DNA of 64,000 nt from Alisma plantago-aquatica (Eukaryota; Streptophyta; Magnoliopsida; Alismatales; Alismataceae), in contig OY856409.1 in NCBI GenBank assembly GCA_963693085.1, positions 1,621,721,211-1,621,785,210 of the forward strand, given 5' to 3'. The notes under the pieces are model-generated. The model did no database searches. It was not told the origin of the DNA and worked only from the letters and a program-made list of their open reading frames with translations. The translations under genes were made by a program, and so were the position numbers. Below, piece after piece: positions 34,886-45,808 of the stretch. Position 1 is the stretch's first letter, and each line of letters opens with the position of its first letter.

Positions 34886-36798
34886 ACAATAGTAGTCGAC
34901 TTGTATACTCAACATAATTGTTATGAAAAGTGAACACCTTGACTAATCCTGAGATAAGGATAAGCATAATTATGGTACAATGTGCTTAACAAGCTTGATC
35001 ATCAAATAATGTAATATTGATAAATAGATTATCTAGAACGATAACTCATATGTTAAATCTATGGTTATTGTGTATCCTAACCATGCAGGTGATGTGTAGC
35101 CATGAAAGGGCTATGTGACATATGTGATGAATAACATTACCTTGATATTTGTTCTATGGGTTTATATATATGATGTGTTTGTCCCATGATAATGGTGTGA
35201 GCCTTGAGAGGCAGTGACAGTACATGATGAAGGATTGATATCCTATGGTATGGGATGATCCTTGATATAGATCTGGATGGTTGGTAAGAGGCCAAGTGGT
35301 AACATGTGATGCTGGATCAGGTTGATGAGGTTTCAATAATAATATAATGTTCTTTATTCTCTGCATGTTATAACTTGGTTGAATTCTGCAATCCATCTAA
35401 AAGACACTAATTAATTATAGTGGAATTATATCATGTAGTTTTCCCTGGCCATAGATCCATCATCGTCAGGACTTGGTGATGGTGAAACAGGTTCTCCTAC
35501 GGGCTAACCTGGAAGCGTATATTGTTGAATATGTGTAGGTTGCTCCTAGCCTGAAAATGAGGAGGTAAGAGTGTAACTTCGGTTACAGACTCAGATATGT
35601 ATATAGAGCATGGTGAACAGGCCCATGGCTCAGGACATGTGATGTGTGGAGCATGAATGCGTTCATGGCTCAGAGCACGGTGAACATGCCCGTGACTCAG
35701 TTTTACTAGCACCGAGACCTGTACCAAGGCGGGCTAGAGTGAGGGTAGCCTATGGAGCTGTCCCTATGGCTTAGACCACTTCAACATGTGGCTACGGTCC
35801 TGCTTGTGTTGTACTCATGTACTGACCACGAGGTGGGAGGTCGTGGAGTCCGACTCTTCCATTTGACCTTGTATGGCACCGGCTATGGGCTTCACAGCCG
35901 AAGGTTGGATTTGAACGGTACGGTTCATTTCCTCAGGGCATAATAAAACGTAATACAACCGCTTAGTATGTATTGCTTAAGACAAACATGAAACATTGGT
36001 TGAGGCCTTGTTTGTGTAGTTAACTTCATTTATCTTGCAGTTACTGTGCATTATTATTATGTGGTGTGTTTCATATATAGTTTATCTTTTCAATTATGTT
36101 CCATTGGGAAATATGTTGGTTACATGCTATTTTGGTACAGCTGGTAAGACTAACGATGGCTTGTTGTTCATAACTGCTTCTGTTATATTCTTTATCAGTA
36201 ATCTCCTCATATAAATAACTGATCTTGAGGTTTTGTAGTTTTGGCGCGGAGTTATGCCTCCCGTTGGGACAATTGTTCAATTGTCTCACTCCGCTGGTTT
36301 ACACCCTTTTTAGGTGGTCGAGGTAGACATGATCGTGGTCGTGGTGTTGCGGCCGAGCAGCCTGACGAGTAGTAGAAGGCAAGCAATGGATATGCTGCTG
36401 TTTTGGATGTTTTGTAGTAGAGTCTAGAGTCATCCCTGTACTCTCAGGTCCTTGGCAGTGTGATGACGTTGTTTCACGGTGAATGATCGATGATGTTTGT
36501 ATATCCTGCTGTTGGCCGGATGTGGGCCTTTATGTATATGAACAGGTGGTGAACTCATGTGATGGATGAACAACTGTTTCTGAGCTGTGGACACGTATCA
36601 ATTTTCATGTATGTATATTTATGACATGTTTCTGTGCAGGACGAGGACTGAAAAGTAATAGTTCCACAGTTTATATGTTTTCCGCAATCGGTTTTAATTA
36701 ACCCGTGTTTTTGATAAATTTTGGTTATGGTGATTTCCGCACGTTTTCACGTAACACCTCGTTATCTGTGTGATAATGGGATGTGTTGCCACAAGTTT

Positions 36799-36810
36799 TG
36801 GTATCAGAGC
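36799..36810 (+). promoter_or_regulatory. Primer binding site, initiator tRNA-Met (copy 1)
   Basis: TGGTATCAGAGC five bases after the LTR end. It is complementary to the 3' end of plant initiator tRNA-Met, the usual primer of plant gypsy elements. Confidence 0.93.
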
Positions 36811-36919
36811 TTTAGGTTCGCTGAGTCTACAGGGATCTAGGACTAGGTTGAGTCTGTTCTTATGAGTTTCCCAGGTTTTCTTACAAAATCTTCTGCCCTC
36901 AGTGGAAGAAAAGCCAAGA

Positions 36920-39900
36920 ATGTCTGGAAACCATGAAGAACATGCTCCTGAGCATAGTGATGCTGCATCAGTTGATGGAGCTGATGGACAGGCACATGAA
37001 GATCGGGTGCCTGAGGTCCCCCAACCTAACCCAGCCATACTTGAACACCCTGCCTACCAACAGCTTATGGGGCAGTTAATGGCTACGATGAATCTCATGG
37101 TTGAGCGATTACCAGTGCCTCCTCCGCGAGCACAGGTTCCCCATGGAGAAGTATCGGGTATTGGGAAGACCTTTGAGCGGCTTCGCCGAGTTGGAGCTTC
37201 GGATTATGCTGGAACGGCTGATCCAACGGATGCAGATCTGTGGATGACAAGTCTCAAGAAGGCTTTCTGGATCCTTGACATCCCTGAAGCAGACAAGGTA
37301 AAGCATGCTGTCTACCTTCTGAAAGGTAGTGCTGGTCACTGGTGGACCATCAAAGAAGAGAAGCGGCCTGGTGAGGTGATCTGTTGGGAAGTGTTTCGAC
37401 GCGAGTTCGTCACCAAATACTTTCCAAAGACGTATCTGGATGAGAAGATCAGTCAGTTTGAGAAGTTGCGAAAAGGAACGATGAATGTCACCGAGTATGA
37501 AGCTAAGTTTATGGATCTGTTGAGGTTGTGTCCTCACATGGCGGCAATAGATGAGGAACGGATCAGACGTTTCGAGAAGGGTTTAAGTGCTGCGTTGACA
37601 ACCCCGATGTATGCGTTGGAGAACCGAGAGCAGTTTGCTACGTTCGTGGAATCAGTTCGACGGATCGAGAGGATAGTACTGGAGAAATGAGAGTCTATGT
37701 CTCTTAAAAGACCTGCTCAGTTTCAAGGACGAATGTTTGGTGGCTTTAAGAAGTCCAGGTTTTCGGCACCGTCAACAATGAGAAGTGCTGGTGTACCATC
37801 TCAGTGGTCTCCGAGTAAGGGAAGAGGCTACGTTTCTTCACCATCTAAGGCACACAGTTCGGCTTCTGTGGAAGTGACAGGGCCAGCTAGGCCACGGTTT
37901 GAGGACAAGGCATGTCATCTTTGTGGACAAGTCGGGCATTTCAAGCTTAATTGCCCGAATAAAGATGTTGAAGTGACGCAGCAGCCAAGGCAGAGTTTCC
38001 AGAACTCTGAGAGACCGCAGCCCAGTGGTAGCAGAGGCTGAGGACGCGGTCAGGCGTCTCAAGCTGGATCGTCTGCTCAAGGAAGCAGAGGTCGTGGACA
38101 GCAAGCAACGGCTCGATTCTATGCCATAAATCAGCTGGAGGCGGTAGTCAACCCGCGAGTAGTGACAGGTCAGATGGAGTTATTTCATTCTGATATGTCT
38201 TCTTCTTGCTTTATATCTGTTCTGGTTGACCCGGGTGCTACACACTCTTTTATCGCCTATAGTATGCTTGAAAACTGTCGTTAGCTGTAAGAAGGATAGT
38301 TTGTTGTTAGAAACCCCTCTTGATGGTTCCTCTTTGCTTCGAGAAGAGTGTCCCTCTTGTGTTTTGTCTTTCTCGGGACATCGCATTCAAGTGGATCTTA
38401 TACCACTTGATATGCATGGTTTCGATGTTATCCTTGGGATGGATACCTTAGAGAGGTATAAGGTTGTCTTGGACTATGGATCCAAGCAGGCAGTGTTCGA
38501 TGTTGCTGGAGAGAAGTGGATGTTCTAGGGAGATAGGAAGATTCTTCCGACGTGCTTAGTATCACCTATGGTGGCAGATAAGTTGTTACGACAAGGATGT
38601 GAGGCGTTCTTAGCTCACGTAGTAGATACCGTAGTGGATGCCAAGGCGAAAGGTCCTAGCCTTGAGGAGGTGTCTGTGGTTTGAGAGTTTGCAGACGTGT
38701 TTCTTGAGGAGTTTCCTAGTGTTCCCCCACCTCGAGAGATTGATTTCGAGATCAATCTAGTACCAGGAACGCAGCCAGTTGCACAAACACCGTACAGAAT
38801 GGCTCCAGAAGAGATGACAGAGTTGAAAAGGCAGTTACAGGAGTTGCTGGATAAAGGTTTTATCCGACCGAGTACGTCACCTTGGGGTGCCCCAGTGATG
38901 TTTGTCAAGAAGAAGGATGGTTTGATGCGGTTGTGTATAGACTACCGACAGTTGAACAAGGTCACGATCAAGAACAAGTACCCGTTACCGAGGATAGATG
39001 ATCTATTCGATCAGTTGCGTGGTGCTACAGTGTTCTCAAAGATAGACCTACGGTCCGGATATCATCAGCTGAGGATAAAGGCGGATGACATACCGAAGTC
39101 AACTTTCAGGACAAGGTATGGTCATTATGAGTTTGTGGTTATGCCATTTGGGTTGACCAATGCACTTGCAGCTTTTATGCATCTGATGAACAGAGTGTTC
39201 CGTCTGTTCTTAGATCAGTTTGTTGTAGTCTTTATAGATGACATCTTGATCTATAGTCGGGATAGGCTAGAGCACGAGCAACATCTTCGTCGAGCGTTGA
39301 CTCTTCTTCGTCAACATCAGTTGTATGCCAAGTTTAGTAAGTGTGAATTCTGGCTGGATGAAGTGACCTTCTTGGGCCATGTGATATCCGCTGAAGCAAT
39401 CAAGGTAGATCCGAAGAAGGTGGAATTTGTTGCAGATTGGGAACAACCGAAGATGCCGACAGAAGTTCGTAGTTTCCTTGGTTTAGCAGGATACTACCGG
39501 AGGTTTATCAAGGACTTCAGTTTGATAGCTTTGCCGATGAGGAAGTTGACCAGGAATGATGTACCTTTTGTTTGGCATGATCGATGTCAGCAAGCTTTCC
39601 AGAGTCTGAAGGAGAAGCTGACTAGTGCTCCAGTGTTGATCTTGCCAGAGCCTGGGAAAGGCTATGTTGTCTTCTGTGATGCTTCCAAGAAAGGTTTAGG
39701 TTGCATGTTGATGCAGGAAGATCATGTGGTTTCTTTTGCCTCGCGACAGCTCAAGAAGCATGAGGAAAACTACCCGACTCATGATTTGGAGCTGGAAGCA
39801 GTGGTTCATGCATTAAAGATTTGGAGACACTATCTATATGGGGAAGTGTGTCAGATCTTTACGGATCATAAGAATCTGAAGTATATCTTCACACAACATG

Positions 39901-41609
39901 AGTTGAACATGCGACAACGGCGATGGATGGAGTTGATCAATGATTACGACTGCACTATCGAGTATCATCCTGGTAAGGCGAATGTGGTAGCATATGCGCT
40001 TAGTAGAAAGACTTCTTCTCTTTCTTCAAAGAAGGCACAGTTAAGTTCCCTGGTTTGCCATAGGTGGGATATGCTTGTTTCTCTACGACAAATGAATGTG
40101 TAGATGGAAGTTTCTTTGTTATCTGGTCTTTTCGCACAGATGCAAGTCAAGCCTACATTGAGGCAGCAGATCAAGGATGCACAACAGACAGATGATGCAG
40201 TACAGTTGATCAGATCAGAGTTTGGCACCGACAAGCGTGATGGGTTCCATGAGTCCGAGGATGGACTAGTTTGCTATCGTGGCAGGATGGTGGTTCCAGA
40301 TGTTGATAATCTGAGGAAGTTGGTGCTTGAAGAAGCACATACGTCGATGTATGCAATGCATCCAGGTGTCACCAAGATGTATCATAGTCTGAAGGACTTG
40401 TATTGGTGGTCTGGTCTGAAGAAGGATGTAGCTGAGTACGTGGCAAGATGTGCGGTGTGTCAGCAAGTGAAGGTTGAACATCAGAAGCCGGTAGGTACGT
40501 TACAACCTTTGCTGATACCACAGTGGAAATGGGATCATATCACTATGGATTTCATAGTTGGTCTACCCCGGAAAACTAGGAATCATGATTCCATTTGGGT
40601 GATAGTGGATAGATTGACTAAATCTGCCCATTTTCTACCAGTGAAGACGACGTATACAGCTGAGAAGCTAGCCTGAGTATCTGTGGATGAGATAGTACGT
40701 TTGCATGGTGTTCCAGCAATGATAGTTTCTGACAGAGGTCCTCAGTTCACAAGTCATTTTTGGGAACAGTTGCACAAGGCGTTGGGAACGCATTTAAGGT
40801 TCAGTACAACTTTTCACCCGTAGACGGATGGACAGTCTGAGAGGACTATTCAGATTTTGGAAGATCTCCTTTGAGCTTGTGTTTTGCAGTTTCTAGGCAA
40901 CTGGGATGTACATCTGAGTTTGATAGAGTTTGCTTACAACAACAATTATCAGCGTAGCATTGACATGGCTCCTTACGAGGCTTTGTATGGGAGGAAGTGC
41001 AGATCTCCTTTGTGTTGGTACGAATCAGGAGAACATCAGTTGTTGGGCCCTGAGCTAGTACAGCAGATGACGGAAAAGATCATGGTGATACAACAACAGT
41101 TGAAAGAGGCACAAGATAGGCAGAAGTCTTATGCAGACAATCGCCGACGACCGTTGGAATTCCAGGTAGGAGACAAAGTGTATCTTAAAGTCTCACCGTG
41201 GAAAGGTGTGCTGAGGTTTGGACGGAAGGGTAAGTTGGCACCCAGATATATGGGGCCTTACCCAGTTATAGCACGTGTTGGAAAGGTAGCCTACGAGATA
41301 GAGTTGCCTCCCGAGTTGCACAGGTTGCATCTAGTGTTTCATGTCATCATGTTGAAGAAAAGTCATCCAGATTCAAGAACAGTGATACAGCCAGTTGAGG
41401 TTGAGATTGATGCAGATGTGACCTACGAGGAAGGTTCGATGGCGATCCTTGACAGAAGGGTCAAGAAGCTGAAGAGGAAGGACCTGGTTCTTGTGAAGGT
41501 TCTTTGTCAGCGTCGTGGCGTTGAGGAAGCCACGTGGGAGCTTGAAGAAGAGATGAGGAGGAAGTATCCCTCGCTTTTCTCTTCGGATTTCAGGGACGAA
41601 ATCCCTTAA
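36920..41609 (+). pseudogene. gag-pol of array copy 1 (chromovirus polyprotein, broken)
   Basis: A single frame from ATG 36920 (MSGNHEEHAPEH) to TAA 41609, so no Gag-Pol frameshift is needed. An upstream GTG is in frame but less likely. Domains: retrotransposon Gag (about 37180-37650); CCHC knuckle CHLCGQVGHFKLNC (37913-37954); protease with DPGATHSFIA (Asp codon 38228); RT with intact FIDD (Asp 39237); RNase H (about 39640-40000, [10 protein letters not shown]...); integrase HHCC finger (about 40340-40470) and core with D, D and E present (MDFIVGLP, SDRGPQF, QSERTIQ); a GPY/F segment; chromodomain ending EATWELEEEMRRKYPSLF. Breaks: stops at 37688, 38039, 38526, 38682, 40101, 40674, 40821 and 40872, and an 8-bp deletion near 38280 that shifts the frame. 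The other copy has a sense codon at each of these places. Confidence 0.95.
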
Positions 41610-41621
41610 AGGGGGTTAGAT
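41608..41621 (+). promoter_or_regulatory. Polypurine tract (copy 1)
   Basis: aaagggggttagat immediately before LTR 2, overlapping the end of the gag-pol stop codon. It is the plus-strand primer for reverse transcription and is identical in copy 2. Confidence 0.8.
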
Positions 41622-42146
41622 TGTAAGGAACCTGACCTGTGTTTAGGGTTTACCCTGTTTGTTTTGCTTAGCATTGGTGGTTTGATGCTTGCTAATCACC
41701 TTTGAGTGGTGATTAGGGTTTTTGTTGTGCCTTGTTGAGAGTTTGAGGGGCTACTTGCAAATAAACCAAGATTAGGGTTTTGTGTGCAAGTTTGCCATAT
41801 TGCAAGATGTTTTCCCCTCTTTGCTTCCTCTAGGGTTGAGAGGAAGGCTTGGGCTTGTTGTTTGAGTTCTTTAGGCCTTTGTTGAGCTTGTTTGGGCCTT
41901 GGAGTTCCTTGTTTGGGTTTGCTTGGGCCTTGTGTCGGCCAAGTAGAGCCTGTGTCGTCCTAGAATAGAGCTTGTGTTGCCCATGAAGCTTGGTCCAACC
42001 TTGGTCATGTTTGGAGAACACATGGTGCACATCTTGGACAAGTGTCTTTTAGCTTGCAAGAGTGGTGGCTTGAGTTTGTGGACATGTGTCCCTTGGGTGG
42101 ACGACACATACCAAGTGTTTACCTTGGTTTCTCCTCCTTTCTCATC

Positions 42147-42153
42147 TATATAG
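42147..42153 (+). promoter_or_regulatory. Candidate TATA box of LTR 2
   Basis: tatatag in the same context and distance from the LTR start as in LTRs 1 and 3. Confidence 0.5.
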
Positions 42154-42230
42154 GTGGTCCCTTCCTTAGCTTGAGGTCCCTTTAGTTCCTCTCCTTCTTG
42201 TGCACGACACCCTCCATCTCCCCCTTGCTT

Positions 42231-42376
42231 GGTGGCCGACACACCCTTGAAGAAGGAGCTAAGGTGGCCGACACACCCTTGTGTGAGCAGCTTGTAGGTC
42301 GACACATCCTTGAAGAAGAAGGTGGAGGCCGATACACCCTTCTTGGAGGAGCCTTGGTGGTCGAGATACCCTTGGA
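42231..42376 (+). repeat. GGCCGACACACCCTTG minisatellite in LTR 2
   Basis: Five units as in LTR 1, with a few substitutions (for example gtcgacacatcc). Confidence 0.8.
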
Positions 42377-42789
42377 GCTTGAAATGCTTCTTCTTCCTTG
42401 GAGCTTAAGGCGGGTTGCATGACTCTAACCCTAAACTACTCTATCCTCTTCTTTCATATGTTGTTTCAACCTTGCCTTTATATGTAGTAGTTGGTTCTTC
42501 CTTAGCTTGCATGTTGGCTGATCAATGTGTGTTAGGGTTTAGGAGAGCAACACTCCTTTCTCCCCTTGGTCTAGATGAGTGAGCTTGAGCTCTAATGCCA
42601 TGAGCAACACTCCTCTTTCCTACCCGATTGAGGTGAGCACATGACTTAGTGGCTTGAGCAAGACTCTCCTCTCACCTTGGGCAATATGGTGAGCTCGTTT
42701 AGATGGCTTGAACCTTAGTTGAGATGTGTGGGGAGGTGCTGCCCGACAGCCCTTGCCCTAGTTTTATCTTGCACGGTTGGAGTGAGCAA

Positions 42790-43285
42790 GTTTCTCTTTT
42801 TATACCTTGGGCGGGTGAGCAACCTAACCCTGCTCGCCCTGAGCCAGCTCTTCCCGATAAGCTACTCGCCCGGAGGGCTTCTCGCCCAGTAGCTTGGCTC
42901 CCTAGCCTCTATAGCTCGCTCGGTTTTCCCTTGCTCACATGCACGCGTGTCGCCCAACTCCCTGGCTTTGCTCGCCCGATACTTCTTTGGCTCGCCTGAT
43001 AGGCCCTGCTCACGCGGCTTTGCCCTACTCGCCCGACATAGCCATCTCGCCGATACACTCCACACGCCTGCTCGCTCAACGTCCTGGTCGCCCAGTTGAA
43101 CTTTGCTCACCTAGTAGCCCTGCACGCCCTGTGTCGCCCGACATCTTTGGCTTGCTCGGTACCAGTTGTGTCACCCGACACCCAACTTGCTCACCCAGTA
43201 CCCATGTCACCCGATGGGGTGAGCCGCACAGCACTCCCTGACGCGCGACACCCATCTCGCCCGGTCCATTTGTGAGGGGGCGCGC
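42790..43285 (+). repeat. GC-rich GCTCGCCCG-type degenerate repeat in LTR 2
   Basis: Same block as 33895-34395. Several CG positions differ from LTR 1 as TG or CA, the pattern expected of cytosine deamination. Confidence 0.8.
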
Positions 43286-45687
43286 GAGTAGCAGACTGAG
43301 TGCAACACAGCGTGCAGCCTCCCCATGTCTAGCCATGCAAGTCAGCTATTGTGAGGGTTGTGAGATCTTAGGTGAGGGTAGTTAGGTCCTTTGGTGATGA
43401 TCCCAAGTATCATGACAGTAGACGCTTATGAATAACCAAATCTCGGTAGTAATGCCTGGATTAGTAACAATCAAATGACATGGTAGTATTAATGTCATAG
43501 CCATGATGATAATATGTTGATAAAAAAGATGTTAGTTGTGTTGATGCCTTGAAACCTATGATAATGCTAATGATAGTAACAAAGATGATGATGGTAATTG
43601 CATAATAACAATAATGATGATGATCATAATAATGATGGAAATAATGATAGTAATGACATGCATGAATTAACCCTTGTGCTTAGTTGAGAATGATGGTAGT
43701 TGCAATAGTAGCTTGCATAATGGTAAAAATGGTAATAATGATGATAATGGATGGTAATAGTAATGATATTGGTAACAATAGTAGTCGACTTGTATACTCA
43801 ACATAATTGTTATGAAAAGTGAACACCTTGACTAATCCTGAGATAAGGATAAGCATAATTATGGTACAATGTTCTTAACAAGCTTGATCATCAAATAATG
43901 TAATATTGATAAATAGATTATCTGGAATGATAACTCATATGTTGAATCTATGGTTATTGTGTATCCTAACCATGTAGGTGATGTGTAGCCATGAAAGGGC
44001 TATGTGACATATGTGATGAATAACATTACCTTGATATTTGTTCTATGGGTTTATATATATGATGTGTTTGTCCCATGATAATGGTGTGAGCCTTGAGAGG
44101 CAGTGACAGTACATGATGAAGGATTGATATCCTATGGTATGGGATGATCCTTGATATGGATCTGGATGGTTGGCAAGAGGCCAAGTGGTAACATGTGATG
44201 CTGGATCAGGTTGATGAGGTTTCAATAATAATATAATGTTCTTTATTCTCTGCATGTTATAACTTGGTTGAATCCTGCAATCCATCTAAAAGACACTAAT
44301 TAATTATAGTGGAATTATATCATGTAGTTTTTCCTGGCCATAGATCCATCATCGTCAGGACTTGGTGATAGTGAAACAGGTTCTCCTACGGGCTAACCTG
44401 GAAGCGCATATTGTTGAATATGTGTAGGTTGCTCCTAGCCTGAAAATGAGGAGGTAAGAGTGTAACTTCGGTTACAGACTTAGATATGTATATAGAGCAT
44501 GGTGAACATGCCCATGGCTCAGGACATGTGATGTGTGGAGCATGAATGCGTTCATGGCTCAGAGCACGGTGAACAGGCCCGTGACTCAGCTTTAGTAGCG
44601 CCGAGACCTGTACCAAGGCGGAATAGAGTGAGGGTAGCCTATGGAGCTGTCCCTGTGGCTTATACCACTTCAGCATGTGACTACGGTCCTGCTTGTGTTG
44701 TACTCGTGTACTGACCACGAGGTGGGAGGTCGTGGAGTCCGGCTCTTCCATTTGACCTTGTATGGCACCGGCTATGGGCTTCGCAGCCGAAGGTTGGATT
44801 TGAATGGTACAGTTCATTTCCTCAGGGCATAATAAAATGTAATACATCCGCTTAGTATGTATTGCTTAAGACAAACACGAAACATTGGTTGAGGCCTTGT
44901 TTGTGTAGTTAACTTCATTTATCTTGCAGTTACTGTGCATTATTATTATGTGGTGTGTTTCATATATAGTTTATCTTGTCAATTATGTTCCATTGGGAAA
45001 TATGTTGGTTACATGCTCTTTTGGTACAGCTGGTAAGACTAAGGATGTCTTGTTGTTCATAACTGCTTCTGTTATATTCTTTATCAATAATCTGCTCATA
45101 TAAATAACTGATCTTGAGGTTTTGTAGTTTTGGCGCATAGTTATGCCTCCCGCTGGGATAATTGTTCAATTGTCTCACTCCGCTAGTTTACATCCTTTTT
45201 AGGTGGTCGAGGTAGACGTGATCATGGTCGTGGTGTTGCGGCCAAGCAGCCTAACGAGCAGTAGAAGGCAAGCAATGGATATGCTGCTATTTTGGATGTT
45301 TTGTAGTAGAGTCTAGATTCATCCCTGTACTCTCAGGTCCTTGGCAGTGTTATGACGTTGTTTCACGGTGAACGATCGATGATGTTTGTATATCCTGCTG
45401 TTGGCCGGATGTGGGCCTATATGTATATGAACAGGTGGTGAACTCATGTGATGGATGAACAACTATTTCTGAGCTGTGGACACGCATCAGCTTTCATGTA
45501 TGTATATTTATGACATGTTTCTATGCAGGACGAGGACTGGAAAGTAATAGTTCCACAGTTTATATGTTTTCCGCAATTGGTTTTAATTAACCCATGTTTT
45601 TGATAATCTGTGGTTATGGTGATTCCCGCACGATTTCACGTAACACCTCATTATCTGTGTGATAATGGGATGTGTTGCCACAAGTTT

Positions 45688-45699
45688 TGGTATCAGAGC
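45688..45699 (+). promoter_or_regulatory. Primer binding site, initiator tRNA-Met (copy 2)
   Basis: TGGTATCAGAGC five bases after the end of LTR 2, identical to copy 1. Confidence 0.93.
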
Positions 45700-45808
45700 T
45701 TTAGGTTCGCTGAGTCTACAGGGATCTAGGACTAGGTTGAGTCTGTTCTTATGAGTTTCCCAGGTTTTCTTACAAAATCTTCTGCCCTCAGCGGAAGAAA
45801 AGCCAAGA

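Larger units (their letters stand above)
32731..36793 (+). repeat. LTR 1 of the gypsy array (4063 bp)
   Basis: Starts TGTAAGGACCC and ends TTGCCACA. The start is fixed because sequence left of it (catatc) is unlike the polypurine tract preceding LTRs 2 and 3. The end is fixed because the next bases match only the internal regions. Order inside: a candidate TATA box at 33256-33262, a GGCCGACACACCC minisatellite, a GC-rich GCTCGCCCG block (about 33895-34395), an AT-rich (ATG/AAT)-rich block (about 34540-34885), then unique sequence to the end. If that TATA box is used, U3 is only about 550 bp and some 3.5 kb of the LTR is transcribed leader. Confidence 0.93.
41622..45682 (+). repeat. LTR 2 of the gypsy array (4061 bp), shared by both internals
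   Basis: Starts TGTAAGGAACC and ends TTGCCACA. It serves as 3' LTR of copy 1 and 5' LTR of copy 2. Relative to LTR 1 I see two single-base losses (near 42486 and 43050), which account for the 2-bp length difference. Other differences are scattered substitutions. TATA candidate at 42147-42153. GCTCGCCCG block about 42790-43285. Confidence 0.93.

Noticed and set aside
36902..36919. GTG start upstream of the Gag ATG
   Set aside because: Non-AUG initiation is unlikely when an in-frame ATG follows 18 bases later and is conserved at 45809 in copy 2.
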